Shown: positions 1 through 6,165 of the stretch, in pieces
Layout of the letters: each line of letters begins with the position of its first letter
How positions within the stretch are numbered: the first letter of the stretch is position 1
NCBI GenBank assembly: GCA_937900975.1
Contig: CALCPC010000455.1
Coordinates: forward strand, 1-6,165
DNA length: 6,165 bases
Source: an uncultured Paracoccaceae bacterium
GTDB taxonomy: Bacteria; Pseudomonadota; Alphaproteobacteria; Rhodobacterales; Rhodobacteraceae
Direction: 5' to 3'
Program-made: the position numbers and the translations under genes
Notes under the pieces: model-generated
Database searches by the model: none
The model's input: only the letters and a program-made list of their open reading frames with translations
Told to the model about the DNA's origin: nothing

Positions 1-1071
1 GCGCGCGCTGTCGATGGGCGTGCCCGACATGCTGCCGGAACTGTCGAGCACCAGCTCAAGCTCGATCTCGTCCACCCACAGGATCTGCAATTCTGACCGG
101 CAGTCGGTCTGACCGCCGGGAAGCTGCAGTCGGAACCAGTTGTCGGCGGCCGTCGGCTCTGCCCCCACCAGGTTGGTGTAATGGGTCCGGGACGGCGCGT
201 TCCAGGCGTTGACGGTGGTGGGGTCGTTGTTGGTGGTCTGGATCAACGTCTCCCACCCACTTTTGCCGTAGACGCGGCCTTGGGCGGTTTCGGCGATGTT
301 GCCGATGTTGTTTTGGGTGGAATGGTTTAGCCACCGGAAATCGTCATTATCGACAGCCTCATAGGTGCTGCTCATGATCGATTCTTGGACCGCCACATCG
401 CTGTCGAGCGGCTGATAGGGGTCGCCGCTGGTCTGGCCCGGCTCCCGATATTCATCGTAAAGGCCAAGCGTGTAGTGCCCCCACTCATGCCCGACGATGT
501 TGCCCAGATCCTCAAGATCGTCGCCGCCATCGCTGACGCGGATGCCGCCGAAATTGTCGAACATGTAGATCCGCCAACCGTCCTTGCCGAACCCCGTGGG
601 GTTGGCGGCGGGGCGGCCGGTGTTGTCCCACTTGATGTCGGAGGTCGCAGCGCTTGCGCCATTGGTGGAGATCCGAACACGGCCAAGCTTGTGGACACCG
701 TTCGTCTGCTCACAAATCGAGTCGGCGGCGAAGCCAAAGATCGTCTCATAAGCGTTTTGGTCGTCATCGGAGGCGCCGGCGTCCGTGGTGGCGTCGTTGT
801 CCCCGGCCACGCTGCGGTAGATCGAGACTGTGATGTCGAAAATCGCCTGGTTCGACGAGGCGAAGTTAAGCGGCGTACCGTCGGCAGAAAGGGGTATGAC
901 GCCGGTGTCGACAAGGCCGGTCTGGCTGGCCAGGTTTGCCGGCATATCGAAATTCGCGCCGCGGACGCGCGAAAACAGCGACCCTGCCGCCCCCGCGATG
1001 TCCGGAACAATCAACGACGTCAGCAGAGCAACCCCCAGCGTCGTTTTTAAATACCGTTGATGTTGAAACAA
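1..1071 (-). CDS. CLCA-like secreted zinc metalloprotease with VWA domain (3' end beyond window)
   Basis: 357 N-terminal residues are visible; the gene continues past the left edge. Residues 1-29 form a Sec signal peptide: basic start (MFQHQRYLK), hydrophobic core to about residue 22, likely cleavage near AGA-A at 28/29. The catalytic motif HEWGHYTLGLYDEY (195-208) fits HExxHxxxGxxDE of CLCA proteases: H195 and H199 would bind zinc, E196 is the catalytic base, and D206 or E207 is the third ligand. SIMSS (231-235) and the stretch ending SGWETL (271-276) resemble the conserved region that follows the active site in CLCAs. From about residue 336 a VWA domain begins, with MIDAS motif DSSGS (343-347), the order seen in animal CLCA proteins. 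Cysteines are C120 and C324. Asp-rich residues 91-104 may bind calcium. The TTG start is chosen because an in-frame TGA lies four codons upstream, a Shine-Dalgarno-like AAGGG lies 7 nt before it, and only this start gives the signal peptide. Known of the family: CLCAs are secreted and self-cleaving. Export by the adjacent T2SS is inference. Other HExxH/VWA proteins are possible, but the DEY tail favours CLCA. Confidence 0.85.
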   Translation of the reverse strand, partial: MFQHQRYLKTTLGVALLTSLIVPDIAGAAGSLFSRVRGANFDMPANLASQTGLVDTGVIPLSADGTPLNFASSNQAIFDITVSIYRSVAGDNDATTDAGASDDDQNAYETIFGFAADSICEQTNGVHKLGRVRISTNGASAATSDIKWDNTGRPAANPTGFGKDGWRIYMFDNFGGIRVSDGGDDLEDLGNIVGHEWGHYTLGLYDEYREPGQTSGDPYQPLDSDVAVQESIMSSTYEAVDNDDFRWLNHSTQNNIGNIAETAQGRVYGKSGWETLIQTTNNDPTTVNAWNAPSRTHYTNLVGAEPTAADNWFRLQLPGGQTDCRSELQILWVDEIELELVLDSSGSMSGTPIDSAR

Positions 1072-1075
1072 AGGT

Positions 1076-1083
1076 CCACCCTT
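1076..1083 (-). promoter_or_regulatory. Ribosome binding site deciding the TTG start of the CLCA-like gene
   Basis: Reading the minus strand, AAGGGTGG lies here, and its AAGGG part ends 7 nt before the TTG at 1071-1069. The in-frame stop just upstream leaves no earlier start. The next in-frame ATG is codon 43, which would remove the signal peptide. This site therefore supports TTG as the true start. Confidence 0.6.
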
Positions 1084-1089
1084 TCACTT

Positions 1090-1127
1090 TGAGCGCAGTC
1101 GTATGTGGGAGAGACGGCCGGCGCTCA
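1090..1127 (-). other. Inverted repeat between lipoprotein stop and CLCA-like gene
   Basis: Arms TGAGCGC (1127-1121 on the minus strand) and GCGCTCA (1096-1090) pair perfectly over 7 bp around a 24-nt loop. The left arm begins directly after the lipoprotein stop codon. No U-run follows; the next bases are AAGTGAAAGG, which lead into the CLCA ribosome binding site. It is therefore not a typical intrinsic terminator. It could be an mRNA stabilising or processing structure that sets the ratio of the two proteins, but a 7-bp stem with a long loop could also arise by chance in GC-rich DNA. Confidence 0.35.
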
Positions 1128-1856
1128 TCAGCCCGCCTCGCGTGTGGCAAAGACGACAAGGGCGTAGGCTTGTCCGTCGAGCGCCACAATATTGAACCGG
1201 CCCGGCGCAGTGCCCGAAACCCAAGGGGAAAGCGGGTCATCGCCTGCGACGGGGATATAGGCAAAAGGCGCGGCCGACGCCGCGGCCAGCGCCGGCGATG
1301 CGGCGCGCAGGGTGTCGGTGATCGCGGGATCGGGCGCGACCGCGGGGGCCGCCGACAGCGCCCGAAGCTGGACATAGCGCCCGCCGATCGCGGCCGTTGC
1401 CGTGGCGCCGGCGGCCCCGTCCAACAGCGCTTTATAGGCTGAAATAGCCTCGGGCGCCGATGTCACGCCCGGGTCTGTCGTCTCATAATCCTCAAGAGAC
1501 AGCCGACCGCCATCCTGGCGCGCGGCAATCCCGACAGCACCCCGGCCCGAGGACACCAATGGCGGCGCGCCCGCGTCGGAACGTGCGGCCGGGGGCAGGG
1601 CCGTCCCCGGCGGCGTGCCAGCGCTGCCCGCCGCGATGCTTAGAAGCACGCCATCGGATGTGTGGCGTACGATTTGCGTCGTGCCCGTCGCCGAAATGCG
1701 CACCGAACGCCGCTCAAAAACCTGGCCGCTCAAATGCGCCTCCGCAATCTCGGCAAAGGCGAAATCCGCGCCGCCGCGCGCCAGACCGGGGGTTCCGCCG
1801 CAGGCCGCGACAAGTCCAACAGAGCAGGCCAAAAGGCCAAGGAGAAGATAGTTCAC
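1128..1856 (-). CDS. Lipoprotein of unknown function between gspF and the CLCA-like gene
   Basis: 242 residues if translation starts at the GTG at 1856; not recognised as a known family. The N-terminus (MNYLLLGLLACSVGLVAACG) is a short hydrophobic signal ending in lipobox VAAC, with C19 the likely lipidated cysteine; C11 is a second, less likely candidate. The n-region lacks Lys or Arg, which is unusual. No Asp follows C19 (G20, G21), so outer-membrane sorting would be expected if Lol rules apply. The mature part is rich in Ala and Gly, with a Pro-rich stretch near residues 85-95, no membrane segment and no obvious catalytic motif; it ends in a beta-like segment (NIVALDGQAYALVVFATREA). The start is uncertain: a TTG at 1880 adds eight residues but has no visible Shine-Dalgarno, while GTG follows a weak GGTGGA. 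The gene follows gspF by 89 nt and precedes the CLCA-like gene by 56 nt. A pilotin-like, chaperone or protease-inhibitor role is conceivable from position only. Confidence 0.75.
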   Translation of the reverse strand: MNYLLLGLLACSVGLVAACGGTPGLARGGADFAFAEIAEAHLSGQVFERRSVRISATGTTQIVRHTSDGVLLSIAAGSAGTPPGTALPPAARSDAGAPPLVSSGRGAVGIAARQDGGRLSLEDYETTDPGVTSAPEAISAYKALLDGAAGATATAAIGGRYVQLRALSAAPAVAPDPAITDTLRAASPALAAASAAPFAYIPVAGDDPLSPWVSGTAPGRFNIVALDGQAYALVVFATREAG

Positions 1857-1945
1857 GAGTCCACCACTAAAAACAGTCAACAGAGTCTGACACTAACACG
1901 GCTCTGTGACGTTACAAACACGTTCTCTGTCGTCCCTATCACACT
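1857..1945 (-). promoter_or_regulatory. AT-richer gap with repeated ACAGAG hexamers, possible promoter/operator
   Basis: This 89-bp gap separates gspF from the lipoprotein gene and looks richer in A+T than the coding DNA around it. Read on the plus strand, AACACG-G-CTCTGT (1895-1907) and AACACG-TT-CTCTGT (1917-1930) form an imperfect direct repeat whose CTCTGT hexamers are 23 bp apart, about two helical turns. A third copy in inverted orientation (ACAGAG, 1880-1885, overlapping the alternative TTG start) pairs with the nearer copy over 6 bp. The arrangement suggests a regulator site controlling the lipoprotein/CLCA pair separately from gspDEF. I could not pick convincing -35 and -10 boxes, and no intrinsic terminator for gspF is visible. 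Confidence 0.3.
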
Positions 1946-3172
1946 TCACACCACAAAACTGGTTTGAAGATCGAAAATCGGCAGCAAGACCGACAGAACA
2001 ATCGTCAGCACCAGCGCCCCCACAAGGATCATCATCAGGGGTTCCAGCAGCGTGGAAAGCCGTTTTTGCAACGTCGCCAGCGTCCGTTCTGTGATGCCGG
2101 CCGCGCGCTCTGTCATCTCGGGCAGACGGCCCGTCCGCTCCCCCGTTTCGATAAGCTGCAGCGCGATGGGCGGCAGGGCAGTGACCTGCGCCAACGCCGT
2201 GCTGATCCGGCGGCCCTCCTCGATCCGAAGGGCGGCGGCCTCGGCCTCCTGGCGGAGGGTGGTGTTGCCAAGCGCGCCGACAGCAAAACCCATCGCTGTC
2301 GAGGCCGGCAGCCCGCTGTTGAGGATCAGCGCCAGCGTGCGCAGATAAATCGCGCCCGCCCGCAGCCGCGCGAGCCGCGCGACCAAGGGCAGTTTAAGCG
2401 CCAGCCGATCCGCCGCGCGGCGCATGCGGGGCACGGCCATGAGGCCGCGCAGCGCAAGGCCAAACCCCACCAGCCCCAGGATCATCCCGGGCCAAAACCG
2501 CCCGATAAAGCCGCCCAAGGCCAGGCTGATTTCCGTGATCCGGGGCAGCGGTTGCCCGGTTTGCTCAAACAACGCGGTCAATTCCGGGGCGACGTTCACC
2601 AACAGAACCCCGGCCACAAGCAGCGACACGGCACCGACAAAGGCCGGGTAGATCAGCGCCGTCAGCGCACCCTCCCGCACGGCCTGGCGGGTTTCAAGAA
2701 AGTCTGCCAGCGTCTCCAGAACCTCGGCCAGGCGGCCGCTTTTTTCACCGGCCTGGATGGCCGCGACATAATACTCTGGGAACGCGGCGGGCCGCTGGGC
2801 CATCGCGCCAGACAACAGCCGCCCATCGCGCACGCCGTCGCGCAACTCTGCGGCCAAGCGGTTCAGCGTGGCGCCCGTGGACGCGCCCATCAACAGCTTC
2901 AAGCTCTCCTCAACGGGAAGTTCGGCACCCAGCAAAACGGCAAGCTGCCGGGTCAGCATCGCCAGCGCGTCGGGCGACAGCTTGCCCCCGCGCCGCGCCA
3001 GGCGCATTGCGTCCTTGACCCGCCCTTCGGCCGGGTTGGTGGCCACGATCCGGTCGAGAAAAAGCCCCGCCGCCCGCAACTCCTGCCGGGCGCGCTGCTC
3101 GGTATCGGCGGTCAGAACGCCCTTCACCCGGCGGCCATCGCCGTCATAGGCGGTGTAGTGAAACGCGCTCAC
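1946..3172 (-). CDS. gspF: T2SS inner-membrane platform protein GspF
   Basis: 408 residues, the usual GspF length. GspF is the polytopic inner-membrane protein of the T2SS that couples the GspE ATPase to pseudopilus assembly. The N-terminal segment (FHYTAYDGDGRRVKGVLTA, from residue 4) is the typical GspF start. Two homologous cytoplasmic T2SSF domains follow, about residues 70-195 and 270-395, each with its signature: AGEKSGRL (141-148) and TGERTGRL (343-350). Predicted membrane segments lie near 172-195, 218-243 and 377-400. The start is GTG; it shares GTGA with the gspE stop, a 4-nt overlap that implies translational coupling. The gene ends in TGA, and no gspG follows, unlike many T2SS operons. 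The PilC family of type IV pili is homologous, but linkage to a GspD-type secretin favours GspF. Confidence 0.95.
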   Translation of the reverse strand: MSAFHYTAYDGDGRRVKGVLTADTEQRARQELRAAGLFLDRIVATNPAEGRVKDAMRLARRGGKLSPDALAMLTRQLAVLLGAELPVEESLKLLMGASTGATLNRLAAELRDGVRDGRLLSGAMAQRPAAFPEYYVAAIQAGEKSGRLAEVLETLADFLETRQAVREGALTALIYPAFVGAVSLLVAGVLLVNVAPELTALFEQTGQPLPRITEISLALGGFIGRFWPGMILGLVGFGLALRGLMAVPRMRRAADRLALKLPLVARLARLRAGAIYLRTLALILNSGLPASTAMGFAVGALGNTTLRQEAEAAALRIEEGRRISTALAQVTALPPIALQLIETGERTGRLPEMTERAAGITERTLATLQKRLSTLLEPLMMILVGALVLTIVLSVLLPIFDLQTSFVV

Positions 3173-4659
3173 AACGCGGCTTCGGCCGCGCGCAGGGCCT
3201 CGCCAAGGCTGGTCGTCCCAGCGCCCGCCAGGCGCAGCGCCGCGGCGGCAAGCCGGCCGTCCGGCGGCAGCGCGGCGCCCGCAAGCTCCAACTCCGTCTT
3301 GCCTTCGTGGATCAGGGCGCGCAGCGGCGTCTCGACCTCCACGATCTCATAAACCGCTGTCCGACCGCGAAAGCCGGTCCCATCGCAGGCTGCGCACCCC
3401 TCCGACCCAAACAGCGACAGCGGCATGGCAAGCCCGCTCCGCTCAAAAACGCGGGCGGCATCCTCGGTGACGGGGTCGGGGCGGCGGCAATCGCGGCAAA
3501 GCCGGCGCAAAAGGCGCTGTGCGATCATGCCCCGAACGGTGGCCGCGATCAGATAAGGCTCAACGCCCAGATCGCGCAGCCGGGTGATGCTGCCAAGCGC
3601 GGTGTTGGTGTGGAGCGTGGCCAGGACCAAATGCCCGGTCAGCGCAGCCTGGACCGCGACCTCCGCCGTTTCCTGATCGCGGATCTCACCCACCAGCACG
3701 ATGTCGGGGTCCTGACGCAGGATGGCGCGCAGCGATTGCGCGAAGCCCATGCCGATCTGTGGCATCACCTGGGTCTGGCCGATCCCGGCGATATCGTATT
3801 CAATCGGGTCCTCGACCGTGATGATGTTGCGCTGGCTGTCGTTCAGATGCTGGATCAGCGCATAAAGCGTCGTCGTCTTACCGCTGCCCGTGGGCCCGGT
3901 CACCAAAACCAGACCGTCGGAATGCCCGCCGATCCGGTCCAGCGCCGCACGCTGATCGGGGCTAAGCCCGATCTCACCCAGCGACAGCAGGCCCGTCCGC
4001 TTGTCCAGAAGGCGCAGCACGACGCGCTCTCCGTTCTTGGCGGGCATGGTCGAGATCCGCACATCCACCGACCGGCCGCCAATCCGCAGCGCCAGACGGC
4101 CATCCTGCGGCATCCGGGTCTCGGCGATGTCGAGCCCGGCCATAACCTTAAACCGCGACACGACCATCGCGACCGGCGCGTCGGGCCGCTCGACCACCGT
4201 GCGCAGGATGCCGTCGATGCGCATCCGCACGCGGATCCCCTGTTCCATCGCCTCCACATGCATGTCCGACGCGCCGCGCCGCAACGCTTGGCGCAACAGC
4301 GTGTTGATCAGCCCGATCACCGGCGCGTCCGCGGCATCGTCGAGAAGATCGGTGACCAGCCCGCGTTCGCCGCCACGCTCGATCTCGATATCGTCGCCCT
4401 CGAATGTGTGACTGTCGCTGGCCTCCGTGTCGCGGCTCGACTGCGTCTGCTCCAACGCCTGGTCGAACGCTTGGTCTGAGCACAAGCGGATCGCCACTGG
4501 CCGGCCCAGCACCCGCCGCGCTTCCCGCCAGGCCAGGTCGCTGGCACTGGCCCGCGCGATCAGGCGCAGCGGCGCATCGGGCGCAGGGTCCTGGTCGGGG
4601 TCGATGGCGACGCCCGCGCTGCGCGCGAAGGCCAGGGGCAGGGTCGGGTCCGCGTCCAC
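3169..4659 (-). CDS. gspE: T2SS assembly ATPase GspE
   Basis: 496 residues, a normal full length. GspE is the cytoplasmic hexameric ATPase powering pseudopilus growth. Residues 1-80 are a GspE-type N-terminal domain (LPLAFARSAGV near the start, LGRPVAIRL at 51-59, FDQALEQTQ at 65-73), expected to bind GspL. The catalytic part shows Walker A GPTGSGKT (255-262), the Asp box around residues 184-206 (PQDGRLALRIGGRSVDVRIS), VEDPIEY (282-288), Walker B DPDIVLVGEIRD (317-328, E325), and the His box GHLVLATLHTN (342-352). A four-cysteine zinc motif (C388, C391, C422, C425) marks GspE/PilB proteins and argues against Tad CpaF. The GTG start is the first possible start after an in-frame stop located inside gspD. 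The only Shine-Dalgarno-like bases (AGGGG) touch the start codon, so initiation may be weak or coupled to gspD. Confidence 0.95.
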   Translation of the reverse strand: MDADPTLPLAFARSAGVAIDPDQDPAPDAPLRLIARASASDLAWREARRVLGRPVAIRLCSDQAFDQALEQTQSSRDTEASDSHTFEGDDIEIERGGERGLVTDLLDDAADAPVIGLINTLLRQALRRGASDMHVEAMEQGIRVRMRIDGILRTVVERPDAPVAMVVSRFKVMAGLDIAETRMPQDGRLALRIGGRSVDVRISTMPAKNGERVVLRLLDKRTGLLSLGEIGLSPDQRAALDRIGGHSDGLVLVTGPTGSGKTTTLYALIQHLNDSQRNIITVEDPIEYDIAGIGQTQVMPQIGMGFAQSLRAILRQDPDIVLVGEIRDQETAEVAVQAALTGHLVLATLHTNTALGSITRLRDLGVEPYLIAATVRGMIAQRLLRRLCRDCRRPDPVTEDAARVFERSGLAMPLSLFGSEGCAACDGTGFRGRTAVYEIVEVETPLRALIHEGKTELELAGAALPPDGRLAAAALRLAGAGTTSLGEALRAAEAAL

Positions 4660-4666
4660 CCCCCTA

Positions 4667-4690
4667 CCGCCCGCGGTCGAGCCGCGGCGG
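4667..4690 (-). other. GC-rich hairpin just upstream of the gspE start
   Basis: On the minus strand CCGCCGCGG, loop CTCGA, then CCGCGGGCGG form a 9-bp all-GC stem with one bulged base. It lies between the gspD stop and the gspE GTG and ends 7 nt before that start. No U-run follows, so an intrinsic terminator is unlikely. In the mRNA it could limit ribosome access to gspE or stabilise the gspD 3' end. Base composition makes chance hairpins common here. Confidence 0.4.
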
Positions 4691-4702
4691 CAAAGGCGGC
4701 AG

Positions 4703-6165
4703 CTAGGCGCGGCTGGTGCATGGCCGAAACGGCTCAGCCAGCGACGGGATCAACGGGGGCAGCGTCACGCGGTTGGCCGACGGATAGCGCTCATCCGCGC
4801 CGGCCAGGATCTCCCCCTGCTGCACGCGGGCGGCGTTATAGCTTTGATCCGTCACGGTGCGGGCATCCGCGTCGGTGCTCACGATGGTGGGGCGCAGCAG
4901 CAAAAGCAGGATGCGCTTTGTGCCTTGCGCCGATTTCGCCCGAAAAAGATTGCCCAAAACCGGCAGATCGCCGGCGCCCGGCACTTTCTCACGCGTGTCC
5001 GAGGCCGTCTCCTCGATCAAACCGCCAAGCAGGACGAGCGCGCCGTCGCCCACGATGATGGAGCTTGAGATGGCGCGCCGCTGCGTGATCTCGCCGCCCG
5101 AGGCTGCCGCGGCCGCCGTCAGGTTCGACACCTCCTGGCTGACCTTCAGCCGCACGGTCCCGTCGCCGGTGATCTGCGGCGTTACCGTCAAGGTCAGGCC
5201 CACATCCTCCCGCTGGATGGTCTGGAAGGGTTGCTCGGGGTTCGTGCTTTCGCCCACCGTCGAAAACCGCCCCGTCACGAAAGGGACGTTGGCGGCGACC
5301 ACGATCTCGGCCTCCTCGTTGTTCAGCGTCAGGATCGAGGGGGTGGAAAGGATATTGGTCGAGGTGTCGCGCGCAAGCGCCGACAGGAACCCCGCCGCGC
5401 TGTTCTGATCGCCCTGGCTGCCCGCGCCCAGCGCGATGCCAGACCCGAAGGCCGGGATCCCACCGGACAAAAGCGTTGTGACAAGGCTGCCAAGCTGCGG
5501 CGCGTTGGCAAGGTTGAACTGCACGCCGCCCGCGAAAACATTGCCGATGATGGCGCCGAACTGGACGCCAAGCTCGGCGAAGTTGTCGGCGCTCATCTCA
5601 AAAATCACGCCTTCGATCAGCACTTGATTGGGCCTTGTGTCGAGGCGGCGGACAGCATTGACGACCGAGGCCAGAAGATCGGGCGGCGCGCTGATCAGGA
5701 CGGAGTTGGTGTTGGGATCGGCAACGATGGCCGCCCCCGTCGGCGCCTCCCCGCCGCCGGCCTGCGCGGCGAAAAGCTTCAGCCCGATCTGCTCGATTTC
5801 CGTCGCGTCGGCATAGCTAAGTTGCACGACGGTGGCATCCTGGACATTGCGCGGGCGGTCAAGCTCTCCCACCAGAGAGCGGACCTGCGCCTTGAACGCA
5901 TCCGGGCCGGTGACCACCAGGCTGTTGGAGCGGGCATCCGCCGTGACGGAAGCGCCGGGAGATGTCAGTTCCAAAGCCGATAAAATATCGACCAATTGGC
6001 TGGCCTCCGCATTGCGCAGCGGGACCACCAGGATCTCGCTTTGCACGGGCCGGTCGAGCCGCGCGATCAGCCGCCGGAGCCGCGCGATGTTCGCCTCCCG
6101 GTCGGACAGGATCAAAAGCCGCGCGGTGGGGTAGGTCGTCAGCACAGCCTCGGGCGGCAACAGCG
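4703..6165 (-). CDS. gspD: T2SS outer-membrane secretin GspD (5' end beyond window)
   Basis: The 486 C-terminal residues are visible and the frame is open through the right edge, so the signal peptide, N0 and most of N1 are missing (full GspD is usually 600-700 residues). GspD forms the multimeric outer-membrane channel through which folded proteins leave the periplasm. Numbering from the first visible codon: the end of N1 is at about 9-37, N2 at about 43-103 (VPLRNAEASQLVDIL), and N3 at about 112-175 (VVQLSYADATEIEQIG). The secretin domain spans about 179-428: VLIEGVIFEM (181-190), ALARDTSTNILSTPSILTLN (262-281), VPFVTG (293-298), QREDVGLTLTVTPQI (317-331), and VPGAGDLPVLGNLF (394-407). It closes with LLLLLRPTIV (419-428). 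A 58-residue tail follows; whether it acts as an S-domain that binds a pilotin cannot be judged by eye. It contains one Cys near the end. The stop is TAG, 43 nt before gspE. PilQ or phage secretins are homologous, but three KH-like N domains and linked gspEF indicate GspD. Confidence 0.95.
   Translation of the reverse strand, partial: LLPPEAVLTTYPTARLLILSDREANIARLRRLIARLDRPVQSEILVVPLRNAEASQLVDILSALELTSPGASVTADARSNSLVVTGPDAFKAQVRSLVGELDRPRNVQDATVVQLSYADATEIEQIGLKLFAAQAGGGEAPTGAAIVADPNTNSVLISAPPDLLASVVNAVRRLDTRPNQVLIEGVIFEMSADNFAELGVQFGAIIGNVFAGGVQFNLANAPQLGSLVTTLLSGGIPAFGSGIALGAGSQGDQNSAAGFLSALARDTSTNILSTPSILTLNNEEAEIVVAANVPFVTGRFSTVGESTNPEQPFQTIQREDVGLTLTVTPQITGDGTVRLKVSQEVSNLTAAAAASGGEITQRRAISSSIIVGDGALVLLGGLIEETASDTREKVPGAGDLPVLGNLFRAKSAQGTKRILLLLLRPTIVSTDADARTVTDQSYNAARVQQGEILAGADERYPSANRVTLPPLIPSLAEPFRPCTSRA

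Noticed and set aside
372..1375. Other open frames over the CLCA-like region, on the plus strand (385-1050, 936-1442) and in other minus-strand frames (372-1010, 866-1375)
   Set aside because: The frame starting at TTG 1071 carries a signal peptide, the HEWGH...DEY motif and a VWA MIDAS. The others are Ser/Arg/Pro-rich with no coherent features.
1845..1878. TTGACT (1879-1874, minus strand) as a -35 box for the lipoprotein gene
   Set aside because: No acceptable -10 hexamer lies 16-18 bp downstream, and transcription would begin inside or after the proposed start codon.
1880..1907. Possible intrinsic terminator after gspF (ACAGAG...CTCTGT)
   Set aside because: The stem is only 6 bp with a 16-nt loop. 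The short T-run on the minus strand comes several bases after the stem and lies at or inside the start region of the next gene. It reads better as repeated hexamers.
1964..4479. Long open frames on the plus strand opposite gspF and gspE (1964-3352 and 3307-4479)
   Set aside because: They are rich in Gln, Arg, His and Pro, have no recognisable motif, and lie antisense to well-conserved T2SS genes. They are side effects of high GC codon bias.
3169..4659. GspE as a Tad/Flp CpaF-type ATPase
   Set aside because: The four-cysteine zinc motif, the GspE-type N-terminal domain and the flanking GspD and GspF fit a T2SS.

Overview
This GC-rich window (roughly 60-65% G+C by eye) looks like the chromosome of an alphaproteobacterium, most likely a Rhodobacterales-type organism. 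That assignment is inferred from codon use and the style of the Gsp proteins, and no marker gene is present to confirm it. All five genes lie on the minus strand, so transcription runs from high to low coordinates. I see no RNA gene, mobile element or CRISPR array.

The right two thirds (6165 to 1946) hold three core genes of a type II secretion system (T2SS). They are the outer-membrane secretin gspD (5' end beyond the window), the cytoplasmic ATPase gspE, and the inner-membrane platform protein gspF. gspE and gspF overlap by 4 bases (GTGA). A short gap with a strong GC hairpin separates gspD from gspE.

After gspF the pseudopilin genes gspG-K, which often come next, are absent. Instead there is an 89-bp gap with repeated ACAGAG hexamers, then a gene for a lipoprotein of unknown function (1856-1128). 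Last comes a gene that runs off the left edge (1071-1) for an exported protein starting at TTG. Its visible 357 residues contain a signal peptide, the zinc-protease motif HEWGHYTLGLYDEY, and the start of a von Willebrand factor A (VWA) domain with the MIDAS motif DSSGS. This order and motif match the CLCA family, known in animals as 'calcium-activated chloride channel regulators' and now regarded as secreted, self-cleaving metalloproteases.

The working model is inference: a T2SS module that carries its own likely substrate, a CLCA-type metalloprotease/adhesin, with an unknown lipoprotein between machine and cargo. The lipoprotein could be an accessory factor for secretion, surface retention or protease control. 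Every gene whose start is visible uses GTG or TTG, and the TTG start of the CLCA-like gene is easy to miss.
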